Assembly: GCF_017591425.1 (NCBI RefSeq)
Contig: NW_024466607.1
Coordinates: forward strand, 12,966,501 to 13,030,500
Direction of reading: 5' to 3'
DNA from: Ochotona curzoniae
Taxonomy: Eukaryota; Chordata; Mammalia; Lagomorpha; Ochotonidae
DNA: 64,000 nt
Position numbers and translations under genes: made by a program. This document shows positions 1 through 10,984 of the stretch, one piece after another (the stretch's first letter is position 1; every line of letters starts with the position of its first letter). The notes beneath the pieces are model-generated. The model did not search any database, was not told the DNA's origin, and worked only from the letters and a program-made list of their open reading frames with translations.

Positions 1-794
1 GGACTCCAGCCCCGCCCCCTGCATGTGGGAAGACGGCTGGGTCCCATGCCTTGTTTATCCAAGTGAATGTCTTCACTCTCAGCTTCACTTCCACCTGCAG
101 CTGACCTTCAGCCCACATCTTCCCTGTTGCCAACATTTCTCCTCTCTCCGTGGGCCATGTGCCAGTTGACCCTGCTGGGCGCACACAGCTGCCCGGGTCA
201 GGGAGTGGTGCCTGTCATGGGTCCTGGGTACGCTAATCCTTGGCCAGCCTCCATGTTTAGGAACCCTGACCCAAGTCCAGGTGTGAACTTGGCTCCCACC
301 TAACCAACCGCAGCCAAGCTGGCAGCTCAGAATGTAGCTGTGTTCTCAGTGTCGGTGCACCACATAACTTTGGATGATTTTAGCTTCAGTGGGTAGTGGG
401 TGCAGAATGGGGGGCCTAGAGCGGTGTTCAGACAGGAGTGTGTGTCGGAACTGTGGGGGCTTGGAGAAGCACAGACCCCTGGCCTCAACCCCAGGGGATC
501 AAACAGGCCCAGCAATTCGCTACTTTTCTAGCGAGTTCTTTCCCCAGGAGCAGTCCCCAAGCAGTGGTAGGAAGCCTGCTAGACCCAGGTCCCTCTGCCC
601 TGCTGCATCAGCTGTCGTACTTGAACATGTCCCCAGGGTCCCAGGCACTCTAGAGTTTGGGAAGTGCTGCACCAGTGTGAGCCTGGAGGGGAGGGCTGGG
701 TCATGCGACTTCACACCCCTCACCCTTAGACCTTAGGATCCTCCGGGCTGCTGGGGGTGGTGGAGGGCAGCTTCCCAACTCTGGGAGGCAGTGA

Positions 795-1078
795 GCCCTT
801 GAACAATGTCTCCCATTGCCTCCCATGTGCATGCTGGTTCTAGTCCCGGCTGCTCCACTTCCAACCCAGCTCCCTGCTTATGACCTGAGAAAGCAGTGGA
901 GAATGGCTCAAGTCCTTGGGCCACTGCACCTTCATGGGAGACCCGGAGGAAGTTCCTGGCTCCTGGCTTTTGCCTCAACATTACAATCATCTGGGAAGTA
1001 AACCAGTGGATAGAAGACTCTCTCACTCGCTCTCCTTTACCTTTGATTTTGAAATAAATAAGTAATTTTTTAAAGAAA
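795..1078 (+). mobile_element. CSINE, old
   Basis: Head is blurred; the middle (CTCCCTGCTTATGACCTGAG) and tail GAAATAAATAAG are clear. Confidence 0.8.
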
Positions 1079-1104
1079 ATGCATGGGTGGGGGTAGGGGT
1101 ATTG

Positions 1105-1365
1105 CCTTTTCAATGAAATTTATTTACTTTGATTTTCTTTGCGATGGTGAGACACAGAGATGTCCTTTTCACTGTTCACTGCCTCAGATGCTCACTGCAT
1201 GGGCCAGGGATGGGCCAGGCCAAAGTCAGGAACCAGGAAGTTTCTCCAGGAAGGTCTGCCACCTGCTCCAACCTCTCCCTCCCAGCATGCCCAGAGCAAG
1301 GATTTTTTTATTCTGCTTCCTCTGCTGTTCCTCGCATTTGAGTACTGGAGACAAGAATGACCAAT
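1105..1365 (-). mobile_element. Degenerate reverse CSINE
   Basis: TGAAATTTATTTACTTTG, a gagacacagag block and an 'agtcaggaaccagg' block appear in reverse-SINE order; the 5' half is unrecognisable. Confidence 0.4.
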
Positions 1366-2214
1366 GCCCTGGGAATGCCAGCCTAGGGGGAGAGAGCGCG
1401 GGAGGCTCCCTGGAGGGAGTGACTAGGTCCTTGGGAAGTCACGGTGAAGGTGGGAGAGGCTGCAGGATCAGCGTCCTCCTCTGGACCCAGGGCACAGCGC
1501 CATCTTGTGCCCAGACAGCGCCAGGACAGCGCCTGCCCTGCAGCTCCTCCTCTTGCTTTATCCGGGAAAGCCAGGGGCAGTGAAGGGACTAGCCAGACCC
1601 CAACCGTTTCTGAGTCTTCGTGGCCTGCAGCAGCGGGGGGCAAGCAGAGCACAGCCACGTGTGGCACAGGTGCACGGGAGGCAGGCCAGGCGGCTGCAGC
1701 TGCGACAGTTACACCCACTCAGGTCACACCCTCCTAAGCAGTTTCAAAGGCTCTGGCCTTGAGACAGCAAGCCAATCCTGGTTCTGAGCCTGGACTGCCC
1801 CTTCCGGGAGGGGACCCGTCCCCTGTGACTGAGGCAGACTGGCTGGGCCGGTGTGTCCCTCACTGCACACATGCGTATTGGAAGGACTAGAGATTAGCTT
1901 ACCAAACCCCGCCCCCCGAGAAGGAAGATGCTACTGTGTTTGTGCTCCATTGAGGATGTGGAGTGGAGGTAGAGAACGGAAGAGAGGGTGTGCATACAGC
2001 ATGGAGATGAGTAGGATCCCCCGGGCACTGGGACCTGGGACTCACAACTCTGACTCAAGGCTAGGGTTCTGTACTTGGCTTTTACATCCAAGGCTGGGCT
2101 TGCTCTGCCCAGGAGCCCTGTTCTAGTTGCCAGTTCTGTTCTGGGACTCCGGCCTGGCCGCCTTCACCATTGCCAGCCTGAGTCACCCACACGTACTCTC
2201 CCGTTCCCATGCAG

Positions 2215-2380
2215 ATTTGAACGGGACCTCCAGGCCATGACCGGCCGCCCCCTCAGCTGGTACTGGAAGGCCATGTGGGCCGTCGTGAGCCCGTTGCTCA
2301 TCGTCAGCCTCTTCATCTTCTACCTGAGCGACTACATCCTCACGGGGACCCTGCAGTACCAAGCCTGGGACGCCACCCAG
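2215..2380 (+). CDS. SLC6A20: SLC6A20 penultimate exon (numbered exon 10 here), 166 bp
   Basis: The exon opens after gttcccatgcag with A/TTT GAA CGG and closes at GCC ACC CAG before gtacct: one base completing the preceding codon plus 55 codons. It holds TM11 and the short loop that follows (DYILTGTLQYQAWDATQ). From base 2224 onward it is duplicated almost perfectly at 17916-18251. Confidence 0.95.
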
Positions 2381-3071
2381 GTACCTGCTGTCCCCCGCAT
2401 CTCCCCCAAGCATGCTGAGGGTGGGTCACGAGTCGGTCACCACGTGGTGACATCACAGAGCTGTGTGACAGGTGCTCAGCTCAAGGTCTGAGTTCTTAAC
2501 CTTGAGCCTGAGGTTGAGATCCTCTCAGGGCAGCTGGGGACCTCGACCCCAGACGCCTGGCCCATCTCCTGCCCAGGCAAGGGCTCTGCCCCCCCGGGCA
2601 GCAGGTGCTCAGCCCAGGCATCCTGGGACTGTGTTGCGGCTCAGCGCTTATACAGAGCATGTGCCCCTGTGGGGACGTGTGTCCTGGGCCCCCAGCTGAG
2701 TGGTTCTACAGGTGGCTCAGCCAGCCCTGTGTGTGTTCCATACCAACTCCACTCCTGGTTGGAGGAAGGGGAAGGATTCGCCTCCCAGTCCTGGGCTGTG
2801 AAGTCCCAGGCCACACAGGGGCTCCTCTGGGGCTGCCACCTCACAGGCTCCCTTCCTGGCCTGCATGGGAGCCTGTGGGCTGGGGCAGCTCCCTGCCACT
2901 GACGGCCACCTTCCCTCCCAGGGCCAGCTGGTGACCAGGGACTACCCCCCGTATGCGCTGGCCGTCATCGGGCTGCTCGTGGCCTGCTCCATCTTGTGCA
3001 TTCCCCTGGTGGCCCTGGGGACCTTCATCCTGCGTCACCTCAAGAGGGGAGACACAGCCTTGACGTCCTGA
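2215..3071 (+). CDS. SLC6A20: SLC6A20 (SIT1/XTRP3) 3' end, last two coding exons
   Basis: This is the C-terminal part of the Na+/Cl- coupled imino-acid transporter SIT1 (proline, sarcosine, betaine), a plasma-membrane SLC6 family protein of kidney, intestine and brain. Two exons, 2215-2380 and 2922-3071, join in frame and encode 104 residues plus the completed codon of the preceding exon. The segment starting FERDLQAMTG and ending ...KRGDTALTS aligns almost residue for residue with the human C-terminus (human FESDLKAMTG ... KRGDADPVA). The first exon carries TM11 (around MWAVVSPLLIVSLFIFYLSD) and the second TM12 (around YALAVIGLLVACSILCIPLV). Splice sites are canonical (cag/A, CAG/gtacct, ccag/GG). 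Earlier exons lie left of the window. The gene converges on SACM1L, as in human. A broken second copy follows at 8.8-18.1 kb. Confidence 0.95.
2922..3071 (+). CDS. SLC6A20: SLC6A20 terminal coding exon, 150 bp
   Basis: The acceptor is ccctcccag at 2913-2921. The exon encodes 49 residues from GQLVTRDYPPYAL to a TGA at 3069-3071 and contains TM12 and the cytosolic tail LRHLKRGD. The last five residues (TALTS) differ from the human end (ADPVA), where some drift is tolerable. No copy of this exon is visible in the downstream pseudogene. Confidence 0.94.
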   Translation, partial: GQLVTRDYPPYALAVIGLLVACSILCIPLVALGTFILRHLKRGDTALTS

Positions 3072-3387
3072 GCTCCCAGGTACCACCTGCTTGGCTGTGG
3101 CGTCGTACACTGAAGCAGGGAGACGCAGCCTTTGGCTTCCTGGCCAAAGAGGAGGATGAGTGTGGTGCAGAGAACATCCGGCTTCTGCCCCAGGCCCCAG
3201 CCCTTCCTGCCCTGGACCTGCCCCTCGTTGTCATCAGGGGTCAGGCCATCCACGCCAGCCACGGAGCGACCCCACTCTTTCACTCTGGGGAACTTCCAAG
3301 AAGGAATGCCCGTGGGCAACAGAAATCTTACTTAATTCTTTGGGGCGAAAATGAAGCCGGTCCGTTCATGCTGAAGATCATGGTCAC

Positions 3388-3447
3388 TGGTGGGTCACAG
3401 TCATTGGTGGGTCACGGTCACTGGTGGGTCACGGTCACTGGTGGGTG
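3388..3447 (+). repeat. 17-bp minisatellite, about 3.5 units
   Basis: The unit TGGTGGGTCACGGTCAC recurs at 3388, 3405 and 3422, with a partial fourth unit from 3439 and a partial TGGTCAC before the first. Units differ by at most two bases. Confidence 0.9.
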
Positions 3448-4280
3448 GACCAACACTGCTGCCCTGGGACGCGAGTGTGCCCCTGTCCCCCTCGAATGCT
3501 CCAAGTGCTGTTGACCACAGAGACCTAGGAGCTCTTGCACACTGGGCCCCAAGACTGTGCCTGCTGGAGTTTGCCATGCAGTGTCTGTTAGACGGCCCCA
3601 GCCTGTGGTGTCTCGGCAGAGTGAGGAAAGTTCTGGAAGCTGCTACAGGTAGAGTGGGTGTGACTTTTCCAGCAACATCATGTTGTTTGCACATCATGGC
3701 CAACTCGGCAACAAGCACCACTTGGAACCAAGCTACAATTACTCACCTGCATATCAAGTTTTCCAAGACGGACACAAGTCCAACAGCATCACGTGACAGA
3801 AGACACGCCATTGTCCAGTCAGTCACATTGCCCACCTGGCCAGCTGGTCTCTCTCTGCTGTCACTGCAGCCAGGTGGGTCAATGTCACCCTTAAAAGAGG
3901 GGGTCCCTCCATGCTTCCTGGAGACCCTGGAATCCACCCTGATGGTTTGGAGAATATTCCTACAGACATTTTTGAAGTCATTCAATACTCACTTGTGACA
4001 GCAGCCAGGAGTGTCATTTGCTATAACCTTTGCGGAAATAGCATTTGCGGGGTCTTCTGCTGTCTGATGCGGTCTCAACTTCTCCACACTCCCAGCACCC
4101 CCTGAAATTCGAGTTTAAGAAGGTGGCTGTCCTTTCAGATGTACCCACCGACCTGCAGTGAACCCTAATGTCAAGCTCCCGGTAATGCCCCGCATGGGTG
4201 GATCTGCTACCTACGCAGGCGAGTGGGGCAGGTTCCACCAGACTGTTCACAACAAACATTGCTGTAAAGCAGAATGGGAG

Positions 4281-4607
4281 GGGCCGGCATTGTGGCGTAG
4301 CAAGCTAAGACACTCTTAGCTCGCGGTGCAGGCAAGTGCCAGTACTACCTATTTGGCGCTGATTCGGGACCCGGCTATTCCATTTCTGATCCAACTCCCT
4401 TCTAAAGGCCTGGAAAAGCAGCAGAGGATGGCCCAGGTGCTTGGCTCCTGTGCCCACATGGGAGACCCGGACAAAGCTGCTGGCTCCTGGTTTCAGCCCT
4501 GCCCAAGCCCAGCTGTTGAGACCATCTGGAAGTGAACCAGCAGATAAAATATCTCTTGTTCCCTCTCTCTCTCTGTAACACTGCCTTTCAAATAAACCTT
4601 TTTTAAA
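4281..4607 (+). mobile_element. CSINE, full length, old subtype
   Basis: Runs from GGGCCGGCATTGTGGCG to TTTCAAATAAACC; lies in the SLC6A20 3'UTR and supplies an AATAAA. Confidence 0.92.
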
Positions 4608-5355
4608 AGCCAGCAGGATGGCCATGATTTGGCATCACTGAAGGATCTTCCCAGCTCTCCTGAGTGGGTCTTGGCAGCCCACCCAGCTCTCAACCTCTGC
4701 TTGGCCAGGGCTGTGTGAAACCGCAATTGGTTCCTGTCAGGCCCTGGTCTGAAGGAGGCGTGGTGGGGACAGGGTGGGGTTTGTGTTTGCTGTTCCACAT
4801 GGAAAGTGTAACTTAGGGCTACTTCTCATCTCGAGAGAAGCATGGAGAGTTAACAGACAATTGCACACGCTATGGGCATCAGGGGAAGGGAGAGGGGCCG
4901 GCGCACACATACTGTGGGAGTTTCAGGGGACCTGGGATGGACAGAGATCCGCCATGCAGGGGTGAATGCAAAGGCCCTGGGGCTGGATGGGGAGGTGAGG
5001 GAGGGAGAGGAGCCAGAGGAGGGGGCAGGGCCCCAGAACTCTGCTGAGGGTTCTGTGTGGGACCTGGCCACATTTCTTGATGCCCAGAGCGCCCCCGTGG
5101 CCGTGAAGATGCAGTGTGAGTGGGCTTCCAAAGAGAACTGGGAAGTCGCTCCAGGAGCCCCGAGAGAAATGTTCTGGAAGGATTCCACAAGAGCGAACCA
5201 ACGGACTGAAACAAAGTTCTAGAGTGTCTATCACCAGCACACCTCAGAAACCTTTGGAAGCTGCAGCGCCGTGTGGGCGTGTTTAGGTGTAGAAAGGCAG
5301 CATGCGTAACTCGGTCCCTGCCTGGAACTGCTCCACTCCGCCAAGGGAAAAAAAA

Positions 5356-5370
5356 GATGCCCCCTGCTGG
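5356..5370 (-). promoter_or_regulatory. CTCF-like motif, minus orientation
   Basis: The minus strand reads CCAGCAGGGGGCATC, close to the CTCF core (CCASYAGRGGGCRS type). It is a single motif with no occupancy evidence. Confidence 0.4.
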
Positions 5371-5638
5371 TTGCTCCTCAAATTGCTTTTCTAAACAAGA
5401 ATAGCAAAGGACAAGAAATATGGCGATCAGACAAACCAACCTCCCACCCCCAGATTCAATGCACAGCCAACCTTCACTGCACGTGGAGGCAATACCAGGC
5501 ACTCTTGACAAAGGGGCACGTGTGTTTGCGTGGAAGCCACACACATCTTCCTTCCTGTGCGCTTAAACTGATCACGAAGTTTCGGTTGTTCCTGGTAGAA
5601 GGGAGATGCTGGGTGCATCGTTATTAGACTGCTTAAAG

Positions 5639-5674
5639 AATAAAGACAAGAAAAACTGTGTGTGTGTGTGTGTG
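5639..5674 (+). promoter_or_regulatory. SLC6A20: Candidate SLC6A20 poly(A) signal plus GU-rich element
   Basis: AATAAA at 5639-5644 is followed within about 15 bases by a run of TG repeats (5658-5674). That is the hexamer plus GU-rich downstream arrangement expected at a mammalian cleavage site. It lies downstream of the SLC6A20 stop on the same strand. Confidence 0.5.
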
Positions 5675-6789
5675 TTGCACATGGAATTTTGTTTCCCAGT
5701 TAGCTGAAGCCACAGCGTGGGAGGGCCGACTCTCTATCACTTGTCCCCCGACACCAGCGCCGACTCTCACTTAGAGAAGAAAGTGCATTTTGAGTGAACA
5801 AATCCCAGCTCTGTTGTTAGACACATCTAGAAGCTCAGTGTTATTTCCCACCCTGCCTTCCCTCCTGCCCGCATCCCACACCCACCTCCTTCCTTCCTTT
5901 CACAGAAAGGAATTATTTTAAAGGAAAAGGATTCATGCAGGTGTTCTCCCCCTCCTTATCTGAAGGGGCCACAATCTTCAAGGAAGTCCTATGGGTCTCA
6001 GCTTTCCATGCAAATGAGGTTAGGCGGGGCCTGAGTGCAGAGCCCCTCCACCCGGAGCTCTCACAGTTCCCGAGGTCTCTGGAGACCCCAGGGCTCGCTC
6101 AGGATGCTCCCTCCACCTGCCAGCTCCCCTGCGGGTCCCTTCCCTCTCCTTTAACCCCCACCTCCTCCAGTTGGCAGTCAGCGGGTACAAAATCCCCAAC
6201 AGAAAACATCACTGCAGGTCCCTGCTGCGTGCAAGGGAAGCTGCCTTAGGTACTGCCAAGGGCCACAGGACTGGCCCCTGCTGAGGGTCCTCCGCCGTGT
6301 CCTCAGGGAGCCAGGGGTGGCCGCCTGCAGGTGGACGCTCATTCCCTTTCTCACTGTGCTTTCTGTTCTCTATGGCCTGCGGGAGCTCCCAGCATTCTAG
6401 AAGCTGGGACAGGGCACAGGTGCAGGGGCTGAGTTGGCAGCAAGCGCCACGGGGCTTAGGCAGCAGAGGGTGGACTCAAGGTCCCTGGCTTGGTCTTCTC
6501 TCCAAGCCCCTAGCTAAGCTAAGCCTCTGTCATCTGTCTGGGTCCCAGGAAACCTGGCAGTGAAGCTCTGGAGTGCGATTGTTAGTGGAGCTGGGCAAGG
6601 GTCTCAGGCCTCAGTACCCAACTTGCTGTCTTGATCAGGGATGGGCAGTGTCTACCGGGTCACCTGTGTAGTCTTTGTAGAATCCTGCAGTGGGGCAGAC
6701 CCCCGGCCCAGAGGTTAGTACACAGTCTTCCCCTGTCAGGGTACCTACCGCCAGCAGCTCCTGATTCCAGGGTGGCATGAGGTGAGTTC

Positions 6790-6931
6790 CTGCCACCCAA
6801 GGGGGAAACGGATGGAGCGCCCGGCTCTTGGCTTTAGCTCAGCTTAGCGCCACCTGCTGTCGGCATCTGCAAAGTGAACCAGTGGTGGAAGCTCTTCACC
6901 TTCAATCTCTCTTACGTAAATATATTTTTTT
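6790..6931 (+). mobile_element. CSINE 3' part
   Basis: Only the 3' half is present (CGGCTCTTGGCTTTAGC to the CTCTCTTACGTAAATA tail). Confidence 0.65.
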
Positions 6932-7242
6932 AAAGATGTGTTTATTTTTATTCAAAGTCAGATATACAGAGAGGAGGAGAGACAGAGAGAGGAAGATCTT
7001 CTGTCCGATGATTCACTCCCTAAGTGACCGCAACGGCCGGTGCTGCACCGATCCAAAGCCGGGAACCAGGAACCTCTTCCAGGTCTCCCACGTGGGTGCA
7101 GGGTCCCAAGGCTTTGGGCGGTCCTCGACTGCTTTCCCGGGACACAAGCAGGGAGCTGGATGGGAAGTGGAGCAGCCAGGATTAGAACTGGCACCCATAT
7201 GGGATCCCAGGGCATTAGCTGCTAGGCTATGCCACCGGACCC
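6930..7242 (-). mobile_element. CSINE, full length, young
   Basis: Reverse copy with GATCTTCTGTCCGATGATTC and a clean head (GCCACCGGACCC). Flanks TTACGTAAATA and TTAAGTAAATA look like a target duplication. Confidence 0.95.
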
Positions 7243-7478
7243 TTAAGTAAATAATTTTTGAAAATAGGATTGTTTTATTGAGAGAAGAATGTAAAAGACC
7301 GATTCACCTTCTGAGTAAAGTACAAAAACACGATGCACATTGGAGTGTTTAAGCTGAGGACACATTCACTAAAATTTTTCTACTGCTAAGTAACATCCTG
7401 GATCTGCTTTTCAAGCTTCGAATGGCCACTCTGGTTAAACGGATGACTACCGCTCACCATGACCTGTGATCAGTTTTC

Positions 7479-7715
7479 AAAAAAGATTTATTTATTTGAA
7501 AGTCAAGAGTTACAGAACACTTCCCAACCCCAGTGGCCTCATGACCAGCATTAAGACAGGCTGAAGTCAGGAGCTGCTTCTGCGTTTCTCAAACTTGTGG
7601 CCGAGCTCCAAACACGTGGACCATCTTCCACTGCTTCTCCCCAGGCCATCAGCAGGGAGCTGGATCAGGAGCAGCCGCCCACATGGGCTGCAGGGGCTGC
7701 GGGCAGTGGCTTTCA
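7479..7715 (-). mobile_element. CSINE, old, shortened
   Basis: Starts AAAAAAGATTTATTTATTTG and keeps the 'agcagggagctggatcagga' region; the head is poor. Confidence 0.75.
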
Positions 7716-8792
7716 CAGAGTGAGCCTATTTTGATCGAGTATCCGCCCTTGATATTTGCCCAGCTTCCCCAAAAGCAAAATGAACTCTTTGGATCTCAAG
7801 CTAACCTTGCAAGTCCAAACGAGACAGAGTAAGCCAACTGGGCTTATTTGATAAGGTGAGTTATAGTGTGGAGCCTGCAGGACTTGGGAGAGGTGACTCC
7901 CACGAGCCACGCCGATGCGGGTCCTGGCAGAGCTAAGACGGCTCATGCTGTGTGCTTGACTGGAGGGCAGCGCAGTTTCCGTGAGTCCAACATGATTGGG
8001 TTCTATCTGTCAGAGGGCACAGCTGGGACAAGCGCTCCTATGACCAAGGCTTTGCCTGCAATGTCACGGGCATACAACGTCAGACATCTGGAAGACTCCA
8101 AAGTTGACTTCAGGAAGCCCATAGAAGTTCCTTAGCAGAACTGGCTTGGGACCTCATGGGGCAGGGTTCCTAGTCCTGCAGCATGGACATTGCACCCCGC
8201 GCTGGCAGGCCCAGGAACTGCAAGATGTTTTGAGACCTGGAGGAGGAATGCCACTGGCTGGGCCTGGTGGCTCAACAGCGACCCCTCACTAACCTATAGC
8301 GGATGCAATAGGGCTTTGTCGGAATTTTCCAGGAGCCCCTAACAGCCATCAGGAGAGCCTAGAAACCCTGGTGTTCGGGTGTCTCAGGGCTGACAGCAAG
8401 CAAAGGTGCGTGGGAGGGAGAGGCCTGAAGTGACCAACCTCAGGTCCAGGCCAGTGGGGAGGGGGGCTCTGGGAATAGGGGCAGGACCGGGGCCAGTGGG
8501 GACGGAGAGCAGATTCCAGGGCCCAGGAGAGCAGAAAGGGCCAGGAGAGGCAGTGGCCCGAGTTCCAGAAGGGAGAGTGGAGCTTCCCACCTTGCGAGCG
8601 AGGGGTTGGGGAGGGCTGGTGCGGATGGAGCCCTCTGGGGTGCAGGTGGTCTCCCTGCCCAGGCTGACGAGCCTGCATCCTGGAGAGGGCCTCGGTGCCC
8701 TGGTCAGCATCCCCCGGGGAGAGGAGGTGGGGAGGTGGGGAGGAGAGAGCAGCGTCCAGATAAGAGGCACGGGTCACACCGGGTCCAGGGCG

Positions 8793-8905
8793 GTTGAGAA
8801 AGCGCAGCCGCTGTGGTGGAACGCACTGCAGTTCCTGTTCCCACGCATCTCCTAGCCGTGGACCTCGGCAACATGTGGCGTCTCCCCTGCCTGGGCCAGC
8901 TGGAG
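8793..8905 (+). pseudogene. SLC6A20 copy, exon 1 remnant
   Basis: The frame from 8793 reads VEKAQPLWWNALQFLFPRIS and then TAG. It corresponds to the SLC6A20 N-terminus (human MEKARPLWANSLQFVFACIS YAVGLGNVW). The initiator codon is GTT instead of ATG. One base is missing where TAC GCC is expected, giving TAG at 8853-8855 and a frameshift. The next frame continues AVDLGNMWRLPCLGQLE to a donor-like GAG/gtaagt at 8905/8906, a few bases shorter than the expected exon end. Confidence 0.88.
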
Positions 8906-9038
8906 GTAAGTGCACGTCCAGGCGAAGGTCAGCCCACGGGGCCCCTCCGTCAGGAATGGGTGGAGGGGAGGACAGCGTGCCACTGCCTCCTCTGCAGTGA
9001 ATTGACTAAGGAACCTGAACCAGCACCAGAAACGCCGT

Positions 9039-9053
9039 CTCCCCCTGCTGGTA
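9039..9053 (-). promoter_or_regulatory. CTCF-like motif, minus orientation (weaker)
   Basis: The minus strand reads CCAGCAGGGGGAGA beginning at about 9052, in the first intron of the pseudogene. It has the CTCF core but lacks the usual C after the G-run. Confidence 0.3.
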
Positions 9054-10281
9054 GCTTGGGGATGTGCATTTGGTCTGGTCGCCTTGGGCGGACGTTTTGT
9101 CCTAAAACAGGTCTGGGGTGAGGATCTGGTGTACCATGTTATTGGCTGGAAAACGCTTGCAGGCAACTGCCCCTCGCTGTCCACGTGGACAGTAGTGAGA
9201 GCGGCGGCCATCAATGTGATGGATGGCAGGGAGCCCTGAGCACCCAAGCCTGGCACCACGCCTGGCTTTTGCACCTGCTCAGCGGGCAGTGGGCAGGCTG
9301 CCCAGACCTGCCCGTCACACAGCCAGCCCCGTAACCCCTGCAGACTGGCTGGGGTTACTGTTTGACACCTTTCGTGTTACCAAATTACCTTTTAACCATG
9401 GAGGCCACCCATGCCCCTGGCTGCCCGCAGACCCTGTGCACACTTGCTGGCACTGTCAGGTGCGGCACGCCTGGGAGCCACCGAGGGTCACAGTATCCTG
9501 GCCACGAGGATGGGAAGCTGGTAAAGGGCGGATACAGTCTCTGCAAGGAAGGAAGCCACAGGGCTAGTCAGTTCCCCACCACACAGTCCAAAATGGCAGC
9601 GCTGGGAAGGTGGAACCTGGGGTGGGGGTGAGAAGACTGGACCTGGGAGCGGAGCGGAGCCTTCTCTTGCCAAACCACACCCCTCACGTGACTGCGTCTC
9701 TCCCTCCCAGGGGTGGCCTAGGGACTTGCTGGGTCCCTGTCCAGCCACTGTCCTCCTGGGCCCCGTGTCCCTGGGAAGTAACCAAAGTAGGAACAGGGTT
9801 GGGGGAGAGCAGGTTGGGTCTCAGCTTTACCTAGGATGGTGCACCCTGGGCTAGTTGCCAGAGCATCCTGCCCTAGGGCATCTGAGGGGGCGCCCAGGTC
9901 CCTGTGTGGTCACAGGAGTTGCAAACTGTAGCTAGAGGGAGAAGTGGGCCTGGGGGGCGCAGGCGTGGACAGCGACCCGCGTGCTCAGGGGAGCATGTCT
10001 TGTTCACCTTCCCAGCCAATTGTCATTGTTCTCTTCACTCCCATCCCTGAGCTGTGCTGTGTTGTAGGGGCTCCACTTGAATCCCAAGCCCTGCCCCTTC
10101 CCTGCCAGCCCTGACTCAGGCCCACTGCCATGGAGCCGGCAGCTGGGCAGGGAATACCCGGGGGAGCTGCCCGCCCGGCCTCAGCACCATCAGGTTTAGC
10201 AGTGGAGAGGGGTTGTAGCTCAACTCCCCACTGCACACGGCCACCTGTCTGTCGACGCCTCCTTGGGAGCAGTGGGATTGA

Positions 10282-10562
10282 GACTTACTTATTTTTATTG
10301 GAAAGGCAGGCAGATATACCGAGAAGAGAAACATGGCCACAACAGGTGGAGCTGCGCCAATCTGAAACCAGGAACCAGGAGATTCTTCTGGGTCTCCCAC
10401 ATGAGTACAGGGTCCCAAGGCTTTGGGCCATCCTCCACTGCTTTGCCAGACCACAAGCAGGAAGCTGTATGGGAAGTGGAGCAGCCAAGATACAAACCAG
10501 TGCCCATATGGGATGCCGGTGCTTGAAAGCGGAGGTTTAACCTGTCGAGCCACGGCACAAGT
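10282..10562 (-). mobile_element. CSINE in pseudogene intron 1
   Basis: TTATTTTTATTGGAAAGGC to CGAGCCACGGCAC; recognisable throughout. Confidence 0.92.
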
Positions 10563-10843
10563 GCCACTGTTTTTCCTGGCTGTCTGTGATCCATGGATGG
10601 ATGGGCCAGCGGACACGTGGATGAGCAGAGGTGGAAGTACAGATGGCTGGATGTGTGCATGAATGGACAGACAGGTGAGTTTCCGGCACAGGCGGGTGAG
10701 GGAGGTTAGGTGCTGGCACGTGGCCAGGTGGGACGACTGGGGAGGAGGCAGGAGAGCAGAGGCAGACTTGGTGCTGAGGCTGGGCAGCCACTGGAGGAGA
10801 GCTCATGGCCGGAGGCCTGGCTCTCAGCTCTCGGCACCCCCAG

Positions 10844-10984
10844 GCAGCTTCCTGATCCCCTACATCGTGATGCTCCTGGTGGAGGGGATGCCACTCCTGT
10901 ACCTGGAACTGGCCGTGGGACAGCGCATGCGCCAGGGCAGCATCGGCGCCTGGAGGACCATCAGCCCCTACCTCAGCGGAGTCG
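10844..10984 (+). pseudogene. SLC6A20 copy, exon 2, intact
   Basis: This 141-bp exon between ccccag and gtatgt encodes SFLIPYIVMLLVEGMPLLYL followed by ELAVGQRMRQGSIGAWRTIS and PYLSGV, with split glycines at both ends. It covers the TM2-loop region and matches human SIT1 at all but about three positions. Both splice sites and the phase are intact. This is striking beside the wrecked exons 1, 3 and 4, and suggests recent sequence exchange with the functional gene or late inactivation. Confidence 0.92.

Larger units (their letters stand above)
1..2214 (+). other. SLC6A20: SLC6A20 intron upstream of the penultimate exon
   Basis: No SLC6 exon is recognisable here. Contents are a + strand SINE (about 795-1078), a poor reverse SINE-like stretch (about 1105-1365), and GC-rich unique sequence. 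The part at about 1640-1815 is homologous, at roughly 70-80 percent by eye, to about 17410-17560 beside the pseudogene copy of the next exon. Confidence 0.7.
3072..5660 (+). other. SLC6A20: Probable SLC6A20 3'UTR
   Basis: This is the non-coding stretch after the SLC6A20 stop, up to the first AATAAA not supplied by a SINE tail (5639-5644). It contains a 17-bp minisatellite (3388-3447), a + strand SINE (4281-4607) that carries its own AATAAA (about 4595), and a CTCF-like motif (5356-5370). The length of about 2.6 kb is inferred; a shorter transcript ending near the SINE is possible. Confidence 0.5.
5661..8792. other. Spacer between SLC6A20 and its pseudogene copy
   Basis: No conserved coding exon is visible. 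The stretch contains a partial SINE (6790-6931, +), two reverse SINEs (6930-7242 and 7479-7715) and GC-rich unique DNA (about 8350-8790) just ahead of the exon-1 remnant. The last part could derive from the promoter region of the duplicated gene. Confidence 0.5.

Noticed and set aside
4879..5544. 221-residue minus-strand ORF
   Set aside because: Low-complexity, Pro/Ser-rich reading of GC-rich UTR sequence, no homology I recognise, no splice or start context.
8349..8915. 188-residue minus-strand ORF overlapping the exon-1 remnant
   Set aside because: Antisense to the SLC6A20 exon and GC-rich spacer; composition-driven, with no recognisable domain.
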